Part shown: piece by piece, positions 51,544 through 62,961 of the stretch | Layout of the letters: every line of letters starts with the position of its first letter | How positions within the stretch are numbered: the stretch's first letter is position 1 | From: Methylomonas sp. | GTDB lineage: Bacteria > Pseudomonadota > Gammaproteobacteria > Methylococcales > Methylomonadaceae | Reading direction: 5' to 3' | Assembly (NCBI GenBank): GCA_002928965.1 | Contig: PERU01000006.1 | Span: 62,001 to 126,000 of the forward strand | DNA: 64,000 bases | The notes under the pieces: generated by a model | Database searches by the model: none | What the model was told of the DNA's origin: nothing | The model's input: only the letters and a program-made list of their open reading frames with translations | Made by a program: the position numbers and the translations under genes

Positions 51544-51596
51544 AAGAGCCTTCATTCTATCGAATTCAGCTAAAAATTGTCATAACTAATTTTGGT

Positions 51597-52028
51597 TCAG
51601 GCGGATTGGTGCAGTTTTAACAACGCCTTGATGTCGAGAGAAAACTTCTGTCGGGCAATGTCGCCGATTTGACCGGTATAGCTTTTTTGCAGATACAGGT
51701 CCACGCCGCAGACACGGGCTATCATGGAACAGCGGCCGGTGATGGCAAACAGGCCGCCCTGCAAACGATAGGTCAACGGCACGCAATCGTTGCGCAATAT
51801 CGGTCCAGCCACCGTGAAATCGATGCGTTGATCGAACATTTCATACAGGACTGTTTCTGGCAAAAGACTTAAGGTACTGAGCAGGATTTGCTCATCGTCT
51901 CCGATACAACCATAGATATAGCACTGGCAATCCCGCAGATCGTCCATCAGCAGCGCGGCCAAATCCTTGGGCTTTAACAGCCCCGGATGATCAGCACACA
52001 GCGTATCCAGGCCCAAAAAGCGTTTCAC
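51597..52028 (-). CDS. unknown protein downstream of hemE
   Basis: 143 residues from GTG 52028, two bases after the hemE stop, so likely co-transcribed. Contains DDLRDCQCYIYGCIGDDEQI and CVPLTYRLQGGLFAITGRCS. Cys-rich middle. No domain recognised. It could be a host-specific accessory of heme synthesis or an unrelated passenger. Confidence 0.65.
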   Translation of the reverse strand: MKRFLGLDTLCADHPGLLKPKDLAALLMDDLRDCQCYIYGCIGDDEQILLSTLSLLPETVLYEMFDQRIDFTVAGPILRNDCVPLTYRLQGGLFAITGRCSMIARVCGVDLYLQKSYTGQIGDIARQKFSLDIKALLKLHQSA

Positions 52029-52030
52029 GG

Positions 52031-53095
52031 TTACTGATGATATTGTGGGCTGAGTTCGTGAACCGCATCGACCATCGCGCCGACATGCTCCGGATTGATG
52101 TCCGGCAAAATGCCGTGGCCCAGATTGAACACATGCCCGGAACCCTGGCCGTAACTGTGCAAGATTTTGCCGACTTTTTCGCGAATCACATTCGGATTTG
52201 CATACAGCGTGATCGGGTCCATATTGCCTTGTAAAGCCACTTTGTCACCGACACGTGCCCTGGCATTGGCAATATCGGTTTGCCAATCCAGCCCCAAGGC
52301 ATCATAACCCGCTCCTGCCATCGCCTCCAGCCACAAGCCACCGCCTTTGGTGAATAAAATAGTGGGGATTTGCTGACCATCACGATTGGTGTTCAGCAAT
52401 TGCCGTACTTGCTGAGCGTAGCGCAAGGAAAATTCCAGATAATCGTCATGGCTGAGCATGCCGCCCCAGGTATCAAATACCATCACCGCATCGGCACCGG
52501 CAGCGATTTGAGCGTTTAAATATGAGGCTACCGATTGCGCCAGTTTATCCAGCATTTGATGCATTAGCTGTGGCTGCTCAAACAGCATGGATTTCACTTT
52601 TTGAAAGCTTTTACTGCTGCGGCCTTCGACCATATACGTCGCCAAGGTCCAGGGGCTGCCGGAAAAACCGATCAATGGCACACGTCCATGCAGATTGGAT
52701 TTAATCACCCGCACCGCATCAATCACATAACGTAATTCTACTTCCGGATCGGGAATCGGCAATCTGGCCACGTCGGCGGCGTTGCGCACCGGATGCTCGA
52801 ATTGCGGCCCTTCGCCTTCGGCAAACGACAGTCCCAACCCCATGGCATCTGGAATCGTCAAAATATCCGAAAATAAAATCGCCGCATCAAATTTATATCT
52901 ATCCAAGGGCTGCAGCGTCACTTCACAAGCCAATTCCGGATTGGTACACAGTTGCATAAAGCTGCCGGCTTTACTGCGTGTCGCCCGGTATTCCGGCAAA
53001 TAACGCCCAGCTTGGCGCATCATCCAGACAGGAGTGCGCTCAACCGGTTGTCTTAACAGGGCGCGGAGGAATACATCGTTTTGTAATGGTGTCAT
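52031..53095 (-). CDS. hemE: uroporphyrinogen decarboxylase
   Basis: 354 residues, normal length. Signature [19 protein letters not shown] at residues about 20-38, catalytic Asp in [13 protein letters not shown], and [16 protein letters not shown]. Converts uroporphyrinogen III to coproporphyrinogen III in heme synthesis, cytoplasmic. Separated from the damX-like gene by a gap carrying two palindromic repeats. Confidence 0.97.
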   Translation of the reverse strand: MTPLQNDVFLRALLRQPVERTPVWMMRQAGRYLPEYRATRSKAGSFMQLCTNPELACEVTLQPLDRYKFDAAILFSDILTIPDAMGLGLSFAEGEGPQFEHPVRNAADVARLPIPDPEVELRYVIDAVRVIKSNLHGRVPLIGFSGSPWTLATYMVEGRSSKSFQKVKSMLFEQPQLMHQMLDKLAQSVASYLNAQIAAGADAVMVFDTWGGMLSHDDYLEFSLRYAQQVRQLLNTNRDGQQIPTILFTKGGGLWLEAMAGAGYDALGLDWQTDIANARARVGDKVALQGNMDPITLYANPNVIREKVGKILHSYGQGSGHVFNLGHGILPDINPEHVGAMVDAVHELSPQYHQ

Positions 53096-53202
53096 TCGTT
53101 TGGTTTTTGGGTTGGGTCGCGGGTCAGTGGTAGATAAAACGCCCTCTCCATACCGTATCCCTTGAAAATAAGAGGACCGTACAGTTAAGTCTGCCCATCG
53201 AC

Positions 53203-53233
53203 AAGCTCAGGGCGAACGGTTCGGCCTGAGCTT
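53203..53233. repeat. REP-like inverted repeat
   Basis: AAGCTCAGG and CCTGAGCTT arms around GCGAACGGTTCGG-like centre. Typical extragenic palindrome between hemE and the damX-like gene. Confidence 0.7.
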
Positions 53234-53282
53234 AACGGTATAGGGGAGGAATTATTTCATGTTAGGAATATGTGAGAAACAA

Positions 53283-53345
53283 GTTCGGCACCGGTAGGTG
53301 CGAATTCATTCGCATTGTGCGGATAAATCCGCACCTACGCCGAAC
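53283..53345. repeat. long extragenic palindrome
   Basis: Outer arms GTTCGGC / GCCGAAC and inner arms GGTAGGTGCG / CGCACCTAC, with smaller internal pairs. Composition is unlike coding DNA. A possible MITE or REP unit. Confidence 0.68.
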
Positions 53346-53374
53346 ACTTATAAAGGTTAATTCATGATCATTCA

Positions 53375-54988
53375 TTAATTTTTGCGATTTTCTCGTTGTA
53401 CTTGCTTCATGCGCTTGACCAAACCGTTGCTAAATTCGGCGGGCATGTCGGATTTTTGGTTCAAAGCCTCGATTGGGGTTGCAAATGAGCCATAAATAAT
53501 GGCGTATTTTTCCTGGCCGTCTTTGCCAATCGGGTAAAACTTCAGCTCAGATCTCAATTCGGCATGTTTACGCAAATAGCGGTTAACCGAATCTTTGCTG
53601 GATAACACCATCACCTGCACCGTGTAATTGTTACCGGGCTGCGCCATGATCCATTCATGATCGCCGACTTCCGTTCCTGTGGCATGGTCGTGTTTAGAAT
53701 TGACGGGCTTAACCGGCACTGGCTTTTCAATCACAGCTGTTTCGGTAACCGGAGTTACATCGCTATGTTGTCGGTCCACCGGCTTATTCTCGGCAGATTT
53801 GAGCAGCGCGGCTGGAGCGGCTTCAGACAAGGGCGCAACTACCGTTTGCGGCACAAATTGGATTTTTGAGCCTGAAATGACCTCCGTCGGGCCAGCGTTT
53901 TGCCCGGGTTCAACTGCCTTTTCAACAGGTGCCGATAATAGGGTTGTGGCTGGCAAATTATTTAATGCCGGTTTTACGTCCTTAGGCGTTTCCAAGATGT
54001 CGGGTTGGGCAGCCAGCGTGTGCGGTACGTCCGGCACAGGCAATAATTCATTGGCTGGAATCAAGTTTTCATCCGCAGGCAATGTTTGTTCTGCAGTAAC
54101 GGCTGGTGGCGAAGTAATCGGCATTTGATTAACAACCGGCAAAACATTCGGCGTTTTTTCAGGGCTTTGCCCGTCGAAAACGTCCGACGGCAGCAAGGCG
54201 TGTACGGCAAACCCTAATGCAGCAACAATACCGGCAACGCCAAGCCACAATCCCAATTTACGGGTTTGCTCACCTTGAGACGGCTTCAATTTGGGGAATT
54301 CCGCCACTATGTTGCCTGGCACACCCATGGTTTTTCGGTACATGGCCTCAACCAGCGAGTCCGTCACCGCATTGAAGGAAATCGGCGAACCGGGTTGTGC
54401 CGATAAGTTTTGCAGATACTCAAGGCATTGCCGCTGATTGAGTGGCGGTATTTCAATAAAATGACAGTTGTTAAGTGCCGTTTCGGCTGCTGTTTTGGCT
54501 TGCAGTACGTCGTTATTCATCGCAAAAACCAAACGCAGACCGGATAAAGCATCAGCAAAATCCATCAACTCGCCCAGCAAACCCGGCATCAACACATCGG
54601 CATCATCAATGACCAACACCGCTTTTTGCTTGCTGCAAAAGGCCCGCAAGGCCGTCAGATCAAAACTGATACTGGCGTTGCTCAGATTTAAAAACCGGCT
54701 CAACTGCGACACAACCGACTCAAAACTCAGCGCCGAAGAACCTTGCACAAAACAAATCGGCCAGATGTCTTTGTGCCCATTTTCAAAGGTTTTTAACAGC
54801 GTAGTTTTACCTATACCTTCCGGACCGCAGACAATCAAAGACTGTTGCAAATTAGTCAGCAAATGAATCAGCAAATCCAGCTTTTGCGAACGGTCCACGG
54901 TAATCAAGGCCCGCTCAGCCTGCCGGTTATCCCTGACAGGGCCCGGACGCTTTTGGTAACTGTAAGTCAATTCATCGTTATCCAGCAT
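53375..54988 (-). CDS. DamX-like AAA ATPase with SPOR domain
   Basis: 537 residues. N-terminal AAA module of the ExeA type: Walker [13 protein letters not shown] (residues 54-65) and Walker [12 protein letters not shown] transmembrane helix near residues 247-268 ([18 protein letters not shown]). A long Pro/Thr-rich periplasmic linker leads to a C-terminal SPOR domain ([35 protein letters not shown]). SPOR domains bind denuded glycan at the septum, so it acts in cell division. Overlaps aroB by 11 bases. Confidence 0.9.
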   Translation of the reverse strand: MLDNDELTYSYQKRPGPVRDNRQAERALITVDRSQKLDLLIHLLTNLQQSLIVCGPEGIGKTTLLKTFENGHKDIWPICFVQGSSALSFESVVSQLSRFLNLSNASISFDLTALRAFCSKQKAVLVIDDADVLMPGLLGELMDFADALSGLRLVFAMNNDVLQAKTAAETALNNCHFIEIPPLNQRQCLEYLQNLSAQPGSPISFNAVTDSLVEAMYRKTMGVPGNIVAEFPKLKPSQGEQTRKLGLWLGVAGIVAALGFAVHALLPSDVFDGQSPEKTPNVLPVVNQMPITSPPAVTAEQTLPADENLIPANELLPVPDVPHTLAAQPDILETPKDVKPALNNLPATTLLSAPVEKAVEPGQNAGPTEVISGSKIQFVPQTVVAPLSEAAPAALLKSAENKPVDRQHSDVTPVTETAVIEKPVPVKPVNSKHDHATGTEVGDHEWIMAQPGNNYTVQVMVLSSKDSVNRYLRKHAELRSELKFYPIGKDGQEKYAIIYGSFATPIEALNQKSDMPAEFSNGLVKRMKQVQRENRKN

Positions 54989-56060
54989 AGTCGTTCAAGG
55001 TTGCTTGCAACTGAACCAAATCTACATTTACCGGCAGCGAAGCTTTGCCGACCGCTTCCAGTAAAATCACCCGGATTTTGCCATCGACATTTTTTTTGTC
55101 CACCGCCATTAAATCCACATACTGTTCGGTGGCCATTTCTGCGGGCGGTGTGATCGGCAAATTGGCTGCTTTGAAAATGGCTTGAATCCGCGCCACATCA
55201 ATATCATTCAGCCAGCCCAAACGCCGCGACAAATCCGCCGCAAAACAGGTGCCGATAGCCACCGCTTCACCATGCAGATAATGACCATAGCCACTGCCGG
55301 TTTCGATGGCATGACCAAAAGTGTGGCCTAAGTTTAAGGTGGCGCGCACACCGGATTCAAACTCATCCTCACCGACCACTTCGGCCTTGTTGGCACAGGA
55401 ACGTTCGATGGCATACGCCAGCGCGACTTTATCACGAGCAATCAAACTGGGCATATTGGCTTCCAGCCATTCCAAAAACGCCAGATCACGAATCAGACCA
55501 TATTTGATCACTTCCGCCAAACCTGCTGACAATTGTCTATCGTCCAGCGTATCCAACACATCGGCATCGGCGATGACGCATTGCGGCTGATAAAAAGCCC
55601 CAATCATGTTTTTGCCCAGCGGATGGTTAACACCGGTTTTGCCACCGACCGAGGAATCGACTTGCGCCAGCAAGGTGGTAGGAATTTGAATAAAGGCAAT
55701 GCCACGTTGATAACAGGCCGCAGCAAAGCCGCCCATATCGCCAATCACGCCGCCGCCCAATGCAATCAGCGTCGCGTTGCGGCTGAATTTTTTAGCCAAG
55801 AGTTCGTCGAAAATTTTTTCCAGATACTGCAGGGTTTTGTACTGTTCGCCATCCGGCAAAATCACCGAAGCCAGTTGATAATCGGTTAAAACGGTTTCCA
55901 GTTGGGCCAAATACAAAGGAGCGATGGTTTCATTGCTGACGATCACCACTTGTTTGGAGCGGATATGTTGTGTCAATAATTCCGCTTGCGACAGCAAGCC
56001 GGAACCAATGTAAATGGGATAACTGCGGTTATTATCTAATTCAACTTGCAATACGTTCAT
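54978..56060 (-). CDS. aroB: 3-dehydroquinate synthase
   Basis: 360 residues from ATG 56060 ([11 protein letters not shown]); the longer frame runs into aroK. NAD-binding [11 protein letters not shown], metal and substrate motifs [17 protein letters not shown] and [12 protein letters not shown]. Second step of the shikimate pathway. Overlaps aroK by 20 bases and the damX-like gene by 11, a coupled aroK-aroB-damX order known from many gammaproteobacteria. Confidence 0.97.
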   Translation of the reverse strand: MNVLQVELDNNRSYPIYIGSGLLSQAELLTQHIRSKQVVIVSNETIAPLYLAQLETVLTDYQLASVILPDGEQYKTLQYLEKIFDELLAKKFSRNATLIALGGGVIGDMGGFAAACYQRGIAFIQIPTTLLAQVDSSVGGKTGVNHPLGKNMIGAFYQPQCVIADADVLDTLDDRQLSAGLAEVIKYGLIRDLAFLEWLEANMPSLIARDKVALAYAIERSCANKAEVVGEDEFESGVRATLNLGHTFGHAIETGSGYGHYLHGEAVAIGTCFAADLSRRLGWLNDIDVARIQAIFKAANLPITPPAEMATEQYVDLMAVDKKNVDGKIRVILLEAVGKASLPVNVDLVQLQATLNDYAG

Positions 56061-56586
56061 GTTCTTCCAGTGCAGCCTGATATTGCTGCAAAATGGTTTT
56101 GACCACGGTTCTGCCGGGCAGCGAACCGGAGTCGATCTTGAAATTGGCACAGTCCGAATACAGCGGTTCGCGCTCGATCAGCAAACCCTGCAGGCGTTTA
56201 CGCGGATTTTCGGTGCGCAATAATGGCCGCTGTGTATCGTGTCGGGTTCTGTATAAAATTTTGTCGATGGAGCAATGCAGATACACCACAAAACCGCTGG
56301 CTTTCAACGCCTGGCGATTTTCCGGGCGGATCACCGCGCCACCGCCGGTAGCCATCACAATACCCGACAAACCGGTCAATTGGGCAATCACAGCTTGTTC
56401 ACGCTCACGAAACCCCGCTTCGCCTTCATAGGAAAAAATGGTCGGAATATCCACACCCATGCTGTCCTCGATGACTTTATCGCTATCGTAAAACGGCCGC
56501 TGCAAGGCTTTCGCCAATTGCTTGCCGATGGTGGTTTTACCCACCCCCATCAGGCCGATCAGATAAATATTCTCGAGACTGTTCAT
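56041..56586 (-). CDS. aroK: shikimate kinase
   Basis: 181 residues from ATG 56586; the longer frame to 56628 is less likely. Walker [19 protein letters not shown], and MATGGGAV motif, with lid arginine region RTENPRKR. Phosphorylates shikimate in aromatic amino acid synthesis. First gene of the aroK-aroB-damX operon. The 310-base gap up to pyrF (56587-56896) holds its promoter but shows no other feature. Confidence 0.96.
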   Translation of the reverse strand: MNSLENIYLIGLMGVGKTTIGKQLAKALQRPFYDSDKVIEDSMGVDIPTIFSYEGEAGFREREQAVIAQLTGLSGIVMATGGGAVIRPENRQALKASGFVVYLHCSIDKILYRTRHDTQRPLLRTENPRKRLQGLLIEREPLYSDCANFKIDSGSLPGRTVVKTILQQYQAALEEHERIAS

Positions 56587-56896
56587 CGAAAGTAAGGCTA
56601 TGCTCATAAAGGCAGGCATTATGCCCACTTTTTTTCCGGATTAAAAATCAGGATTGGTTGCGGCAAATACTTGTTTAATCCTAAATTCGGCTGTTAAGCC
56701 TCATAATGCATCAAAGCCACAAACCGGTTAAGCTAACTGAGAGGGAACAATCATCTTAGTGATTAGCCAGGAACCTATCCAAGACTCTGATTTACGCATC
56801 GGATGCGATGCAATCTCAGGATATAGAGATTAAAGCACTTGATGTTTCTTCGTGTTCTCCGCATTGGTCCTGGGACAATGCCCTTAACGTCAAGCG

Positions 56897-57622
56897 TTAA
56901 ACAAACAACGCCGCGATTTGACCTTGAATTTTTTCCGCCATGGCTCTTCGGTCTGCAGCATCACGAATCGGCCGCCCCACTACCAAATAATCTGCGCCAT
57001 TTTGAATGGCCTGTTCGACGCTGACTGCGCGTTTTTGATCATCGTCTTCGCGGTTATCGACCGGGCGAATACCGGGGGTAATCACCAATAGCTTTTGCCC
57101 CAGTTCCTCGCGAATCATAGACACTTCCAAACCCGAGGAAACAATGCCGTCGCAACCGATCTGCAAAGCACGCTTGGCGCGCGACAACACCAGTTGTTTA
57201 ACATCACATTGAAAGCCCAGATCATCAAGATCACCGCGATCCAGACTGGTCAACGCTGTAACAGCCAACACTTTTAAATCGCCCTTGGCTTGCGCTGCAG
57301 CTTCCATGATGGAATCGTTGCCATGAATGGTCGCCAGATCGACGCCTTTGCTGCTCAACGCCTTGATGGCTCGACCTACGGTAGCTGGAATATCAAAAAA
57401 CTTGAGATCGACAAACACCTTTTTGTTGCGGGCTTTCAGCCATTCGATAAAGCCAAAATAATCGCCGGACATGAACAGCTCCATGCCCACTTTATAAAAA
57501 ATCACCGCATCGCCCAGTTCCTCCACCAAGGCCTGCGCTTCGTCAATACTGGATACGTCCAACGCCATGATCAGGCGCTCACGGACAGGAATGGGCTTGC
57601 TGGAGATAAATGAATCGCTCAT
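56897..57622 (-). CDS. pyrF: orotidine 5'-phosphate decarboxylase
   Basis: 241 residues. Catalytic DLKFFDIPATV near residue 75, substrate-binding VVGRPIRDAADRRAMAE near the C-terminus. Last step of UMP synthesis. Stands alone on the minus strand. Confidence 0.97.
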   Translation of the reverse strand: MSDSFISSKPIPVRERLIMALDVSSIDEAQALVEELGDAVIFYKVGMELFMSGDYFGFIEWLKARNKKVFVDLKFFDIPATVGRAIKALSSKGVDLATIHGNDSIMEAAAQAKGDLKVLAVTALTSLDRGDLDDLGFQCDVKQLVLSRAKRALQIGCDGIVSSGLEVSMIREELGQKLLVITPGIRPVDNREDDDQKRAVSVEQAIQNGADYLVVGRPIRDAADRRAMAEKIQGQIAALFV

Positions 57623-58068
57623 GTAACAGTTACCAAATTAAAAGTAGGATACAGCCACGATTTTAACGAGGAATGCCGGGGCTTGCTCGTCATTTATAAA
57701 TTCGGCCATGATGTCATCATCCCCGATGCAACTAAGTCAGGCCGTCTTAACGATTAAATCTGCAGAAGGGTTAAACAACTTTCAACCCAATACTGTTGGA
57801 TTTGGATGGGCAACAGGTCGCCAGCTTGCTCTTTCACCAAGCCAAGCACCTGCTGTGCATTCATCCTGCAAAGCCGTATTCCGTGGCTTGGAGCAGCGAA
57901 CCTGTTACTTTGACTTAACCCATCACGGATACACTATATGGCTTAATCATTCAAAAACTAGCCATATGTTATAGATATTAGCTATATGCAACATCCATAT
58001 ATTCTATTTTTCTATTTCCAGAAATTCATGTAATTTCTATTCAATTTTCTAACTGTTTAGGATGGCTC
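57623..58068. other. divergent intergenic gap between pyrF and ppc
   Basis: 446 bases. It must hold the promoters of both genes. An open frame at 57708-57974 (+) has no ribosome site or recognised similarity and is not accepted. Nothing else was recognised. Confidence 0.4.
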
Positions 58069-60870
58069 ATGTCACGCACACCCGAATTCGACGACAAAAC
58101 ACTACGCAGCAATATCCGGCTGCTGAAAGATATGCTGGACGAGGTATTGCAGCAACAGGCCGACCCGCAAGCAGCAGCAATCGTTGAGCAACTGCAACGG
58201 CAGTTCACCGGCATGCAGCGCGACGGCAACCCAACCCGTCGCCTGCAATTACTCAAGTTGTTGCAGGACCTTTCTCCAGACACCCTCAGTGAAGTGATTC
58301 GGGCCTTCAGTTTATACTTCAGCTTGCTGAACATTGCAGAAGAATCCACCCAGTTGCAGCAACGCCGCCGACAAGTTGAAAAGCATAAACATTATTGGCG
58401 CGGCTCGTTTCACGACACCTTGTTGAGTTTCAAAACAGCCGGCGTTAGCGCTGAGCAATTGCAACCCTTGCTTGATGACCTGCATTATTTACCCGTGATG
58501 ACAGCCCATCCCACCGAAGCCAAACGTCGTTCGGTACGCGGCGCCCTGCGTAACGTTTTCGTGAGCAACGAAAAATTGCAAAACACCGGCATCAAGGGCT
58601 ATTTTCGCGACGAAGCCCTGGAGCGCCTACAAACCCAGATTCAAATGCTCTGGAAAACCGATGAAGTGCGTTCGCGCAGCATGGGCGTCATCGATGAGAT
58701 CGACTCCGGACTATTTTATTTTCCGCTGTCGCTGTTTGAAGCTACAGCCCAAGTGTATCGGAATTTCCAGCGTGCATTGATTGATGTCTACGGTAGCGAA
58801 GCAGCCGACACAGTGAGAATACCCGGCTTTTTGAATTTCGGCTCCTGGATCGGCGGTGATCGCGATGGCAACCCGAATGTAAAACCCCACACTACCGCAC
58901 TGGCGTTGCGACTGCAGGCACGCACCATCGCCCAGGAATATCTGCGGCGGATAGATATACTAAAAGATCAATTGTCGTTTTCGCTCGGTATGTGCCAGCC
59001 AAACGAAACCTTTTTACAGAGCTTGCAATACGACCGAGACCTGTTGGGCGACAGCGCGACCATTGCCGAGCGCGGCTGCCTGCAAGAACCTTACCGACAC
59101 AAGCTGGCGTTGATGAAATTTCGCATGCATCGACGCCTGGAATTGATAGAACAACGCATTTTGGGCGACAACAGCCAGACCGATGCTGCCGCTTACAACA
59201 ACATCCAAAGCTTTCAGGCTGATTTACAGTTAATCCGCGATTCATTGCTCAGCCACGGAGACCGTGTAATTGCTGATCGCGATTTACAGGATTTAATCAG
59301 ACTGGTGGATATTTTTGGTTTTCATCTGATGCAATTGGATGTTCGGCAGGAATCCACCCGACATAGTCAGGCGGTGGCGGAAATCCTGTCCTCTGCGGTA
59401 GGCATCGATTACCTGAGCCTGGATGAACAGCAACGCATGCAGGTGCTAAGTGAAACCATCGCCATCCCGGGCGGTTTGGGTTATGACGCCAGCGCGCTAT
59501 CCGATAGTACAGTAGAAACCCTGGAAGTATTTCAAGTGATGGCGCAAATGCGCCGGGAAATTGGTAATGATTGCTTTAGTCGTTATGTGATTTCCATGAC
59601 CCATTCTGCCAGCCACATTATGGAGGTACTCCTGCTCGCCGCACAAAATGGACTGGCCGGCCGCGTCAGTGGTCAATGGTATTGCCATATTGGCGTCAGT
59701 CCGCTATTTGAAACCATTGAGGACTTGAATCATATTGATAGCGTACTACGCGGACTGCTGGCACAACCGGTTTATCGCGCTTTGCTGGAAGCATCCGGCT
59801 TGCGTCAGGAAGTGATGCTGGGCTATTCCGATTCCTGTAAAGACGGCGGCATCTTGGCTTCGGCCTGGGGACTGTATCGGGCGCAACAACAGGTGACGGC
59901 AATTTCCGATGATCAAGGCATACCCTGCCGCTTATTCCATGGCCGGGGCGGCACCGTCGGTCGCGGCGGCGGTCCGACTCACGAAGCCATTCTGGCGCAA
60001 CCGCCCGCAACCGTCCGCGGCCAGATCAAATTTACCGAGCAGGGCGAAGTGCTGTTCTACCGATATAACAACATGGAAACCGCTATTTATGAGCTAACCA
60101 TGGGTATCACCGGTTTGATGAAAGCCAGCATCAGCTTGATTCAACCGGTTGAAGCAGATCGTCCGGAAAATCTGGCATTAATGAGTGAGCTGGCACAACT
60201 GGGTGAACGCGGCTATCGACAACTGACCGAACACACCCCCGGCTTTCTGGATTATTTTTACGAAGCCACGCCGGTACAGGAGATCGGCCAGCTCAATATC
60301 GGTTCACGGCCTTCGCATCGTAAAAAACAGGACCGTTCCAAATATTCAGTTAGAGCCATCGCCTGGGTGTTTGCCTGGGCGCAATCCCGGCAAACCTTTC
60401 CGGCTTGGTATGGCATTGGCTCAAGCCTTGAAAGTTATTGCGCCGGCAACCCAGATCGACTGAATGCCTTGCGGGAACTCTATAAAAACTGGCCGTTCTT
60501 TCGCAACCTGCTCAGTAATGCGCAAATGGCGCTTAGCAAATCCGACATGAGCATTGCCGAAGAATACAGTGCTTTGTGCAGCGATCCTGAAGTTGGTAAA
60601 CGCATTCATGGCCTGATTGCCAGTGAACATAGCCGTTGTGTGGACTGGATTCTGGAGATTGCCGAATGCGACCAACTTCTGGCAGAAAACCCCGAACTGG
60701 CAACGTCATTGCGCCGCCGTAACGATTATCTGGGACCGCTGAACTATATGCAGGCCGGCCTACTCCGAGCATTGAATGAAGATGCCAGCGATAATGATCA
60801 AAGCCGCTGGATGAAACCGCTGCTGCGTACCATTAATGCCATTGCCGCTGGTATGCGCAATACCGGTTAA
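58069..60870 (+). CDS. ppc: phosphoenolpyruvate carboxylase
   Basis: 933 residues, normal for the bacterial type. Active-site motifs: VMTAHPTEAKRRSVRG (His near residue 147), GYSDSCKDGG near residue 585, and FHGRGGTVGRGGGPTHEA near residue 625. The C-terminus ends in IAAGMRNTG. It makes oxaloacetate from PEP and bicarbonate, anaplerotic; in methanotrophs it also feeds the serine/TCA routes. Leftover start alternatives are not needed. Confidence 0.97.
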   Translation: MSRTPEFDDKTLRSNIRLLKDMLDEVLQQQADPQAAAIVEQLQRQFTGMQRDGNPTRRLQLLKLLQDLSPDTLSEVIRAFSLYFSLLNIAEESTQLQQRRRQVEKHKHYWRGSFHDTLLSFKTAGVSAEQLQPLLDDLHYLPVMTAHPTEAKRRSVRGALRNVFVSNEKLQNTGIKGYFRDEALERLQTQIQMLWKTDEVRSRSMGVIDEIDSGLFYFPLSLFEATAQVYRNFQRALIDVYGSEAADTVRIPGFLNFGSWIGGDRDGNPNVKPHTTALALRLQARTIAQEYLRRIDILKDQLSFSLGMCQPNETFLQSLQYDRDLLGDSATIAERGCLQEPYRHKLALMKFRMHRRLELIEQRILGDNSQTDAAAYNNIQSFQADLQLIRDSLLSHGDRVIADRDLQDLIRLVDIFGFHLMQLDVRQESTRHSQAVAEILSSAVGIDYLSLDEQQRMQVLSETIAIPGGLGYDASALSDSTVETLEVFQVMAQMRREIGNDCFSRYVISMTHSASHIMEVLLLAAQNGLAGRVSGQWYCHIGVSPLFETIEDLNHIDSVLRGLLAQPVYRALLEASGLRQEVMLGYSDSCKDGGILASAWGLYRAQQQVTAISDDQGIPCRLFHGRGGTVGRGGGPTHEAILAQPPATVRGQIKFTEQGEVLFYRYNNMETAIYELTMGITGLMKASISLIQPVEADRPENLALMSELAQLGERGYRQLTEHTPGFLDYFYEATPVQEIGQLNIGSRPSHRKKQDRSKYSVRAIAWVFAWAQSRQTFPAWYGIGSSLESYCAGNPDRLNALRELYKNWPFFRNLLSNAQMALSKSDMSIAEEYSALCSDPEVGKRIHGLIASEHSRCVDWILEIAECDQLLAENPELATSLRRRNDYLGPLNYMQAGLLRALNEDASDNDQSRWMKPLLRTINAIAAGMRNTG

Positions 60871-61293
60871 GTAAAGGAGCAACACTTGAAATTTGTTAAA
60901 CTCAAATAGGCGACATACCACGAAAAACCAATACCACTATGTAAATCAGTCATTTGCATCTGCATAACGACTTAATCATGCTCGCTGGGGCACGCAGTAA
61001 AAGGTAGTCTGGATTGCCTTGCGTGCCGCGGAGAAAATGCAATTAATCACAAGGCTTTGATTTTTTTCGCGGCCCCTCCTGACGAGGATTGATGCCGTTA
61101 AATGAAGAAATATGGGTTATTCCCGCCTGATTTAATAAAATTGTATTGAGTCGATATTAGAAGAATGCTTTAAAATGCTGGCGATGTTTCGTGCTCTTCG
61201 TGGTTTAGCTGCCTACTTTAAGTTGCCATGAGACTTCGCAATTAGACAATCTGGTAGACCTAAAGGGTTATAAAGATCAAGGAGAAATGATTG
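60871..61293. other. intergenic gap between ppc and the ABC exporter gene
   Basis: About 420 bases. A GC-poor section near 61130-61190 may contain the ABC operon promoter. No gene or repeat recognised. Confidence 0.4.
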
Positions 61294-62961
61294 ATGTCTA
61301 GCCACACACCGCCAATACAGCGATTGCTGCAATTGGTCAAACTAGAGAATGACGACATCACCACGCTGCTGATATACGGCATGGGTATCGGCATAATGTC
61401 TCTGGCCACGCCCATTGCGGTTCAAGCCTTGGTTAACACCATCGCTTTTGGGGCTTTGCTTCAGCCTTTGCTGGTGTTGACTCTGGTTTTATTGGTACTG
61501 ATCTCGTTCAGCAACACCCTGGCGGCTTTTCAGTTTTATGTAGTGGAAATGCTGCAAAGACGTTTGTTCGTGCGACTGTATGGCACCGCCGCCAAGCGAC
61601 TGCAAAACGCTGACTTTGCGATCCGTGACAGAGAACATCTGCCGGAATTAAGTAACCGCTTTTTTGATGTGGTGACCCTGCAAAAAACCGCCTCAGTGCT
61701 GTTACTGGAAACGCTGGGTTATGTATTGCAGACCCTGATTGGCATGTTGCTATTGGCGTTTTACCACCCTATTCTGCTGGCTTTTGATCTATTTTTAATC
61801 AGCATGCTGGCGGTGATTCTGTTTTTGATGGGCCGGTACGGCGTGGATACCGCTATCGAACAATCCAAAGCCAAATATACTGCTGCCGCCTGGCTGGAAA
61901 ATATCGCTGAAAATGCTTTGCTGGGTAAATCGACCCACGCCGATGGTTTTTTTCGGCAGCACACCCAACGAATTGCAGAGGATTACCTGCACGCCTGCGT
62001 GCAACATTTTCGCATCCTGGCTCGGCAAAATATTGCTGCCCTCGCCTTACACGCCATTGCCAACACCTTGTTACTCGGGTTGGGTGGCTGGATGGTGATT
62101 GATCGCCAACTCAGTCTGGGACAATTGATCGCCGCTGAACTGGTGGTTAATGCCATGATTTACGGCCTGACCCGCTTGGGCAAAACCCTGGAAAATTTTT
62201 ATGATTTACTCACCAGTGTGGATAAAATCGGTCATTTGCTGGATTTACCGCAGGAAAGCACTGTGGGCTTAGCTTCAATGGCTGACAGCTCGGCTTACCG
62301 TATAGAAGTTAACAATCTCAGCCTGCCTTACAGCCCACAACTGGATATGTTGACTCAATTCGATCTACACATTTCGGCTGGCGAACGATTGGTCATTAGC
62401 AAAGGCGCTGAACGCGGCAGCTTGCTTGAACTGTTATTTGGTCTGCGCACACCTGCCAGCGGCGTGATTCAACTGAATGACCAAGACCTGCGCGACCTGA
62501 ATCTGCAACAATTGCGCGATACCATTTCGTTGGTCAAAGAGCCGGAAATCATGGCCACCAGCATCGCCGACAATGTGAGTATGGGCCGTAAACTGGATGT
62601 ACGGGAGCTGCGCAACACGCTTAGTCAGGTGGGCTTGCTGGATTTTGTCTCGGCACTGCCCGATGGCCTGCAGACAGAATTAGGTCTGCACGGTGCGCCG
62701 CTGAATCAGGAACAATGTTTACGGCTGACGCTAGCAAGGGCCATCGCGTTGAAACCCAAATTACTGATGCTGGATCATGTTCTGGATCGGATTGATCAGG
62801 CCAATCAAGCCCTATTGCTCGATAGCCTGATAAACCCTGGCACCGAATGGACTTTGATTATTCTCAGCCAGCAATCGCAAGTCATAACAGCCTGTTCAAG
62901 ACATTGTCAGATTGAACAAGGCCGGCTTGTGGAGGTTAACCCGATGTCGGAGATTTTATGA
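61294..62961 (+). CDS. HlyB-type ABC exporter subunit with degenerate ATPase
   Basis: 555 residues from ATG 61294 (AAGGAG upstream). N-terminal membrane domain with about six helices (ITTLLIYGMGIGIMSLATP, PLLVLTLVLLVLISFSNTL). The C-terminal nucleotide-binding domain is degenerate. Walker A is KGAERGSLLE near residue 370 (no Lys), the signature is LNQEQ near 470 (not LSGGQ), and Walker B is LLMLDHVLD (His for catalytic Glu near 495). No N-terminal C39 peptidase. Fold fits type I secretion. ATP hydrolysis is unlikely, so it may need another ABC partner. Overlaps the HlyD gene by four bases. Confidence 0.85.
   Translation: MSSHTPPIQRLLQLVKLENDDITTLLIYGMGIGIMSLATPIAVQALVNTIAFGALLQPLLVLTLVLLVLISFSNTLAAFQFYVVEMLQRRLFVRLYGTAAKRLQNADFAIRDREHLPELSNRFFDVVTLQKTASVLLLETLGYVLQTLIGMLLLAFYHPILLAFDLFLISMLAVILFLMGRYGVDTAIEQSKAKYTAAAWLENIAENALLGKSTHADGFFRQHTQRIAEDYLHACVQHFRILARQNIAALALHAIANTLLLGLGGWMVIDRQLSLGQLIAAELVVNAMIYGLTRLGKTLENFYDLLTSVDKIGHLLDLPQESTVGLASMADSSAYRIEVNNLSLPYSPQLDMLTQFDLHISAGERLVISKGAERGSLLELLFGLRTPASGVIQLNDQDLRDLNLQQLRDTISLVKEPEIMATSIADNVSMGRKLDVRELRNTLSQVGLLDFVSALPDGLQTELGLHGAPLNQEQCLRLTLARAIALKPKLLMLDHVLDRIDQANQALLLDSLINPGTEWTLIILSQQSQVITACSRHCQIEQGRLVEVNPMSEIL

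Noticed and set aside
57708-57974. Open frame of 88 codons between pyrF and ppc
   Set aside because: No ribosome site, no domain, and composition like the non-coding flanks.
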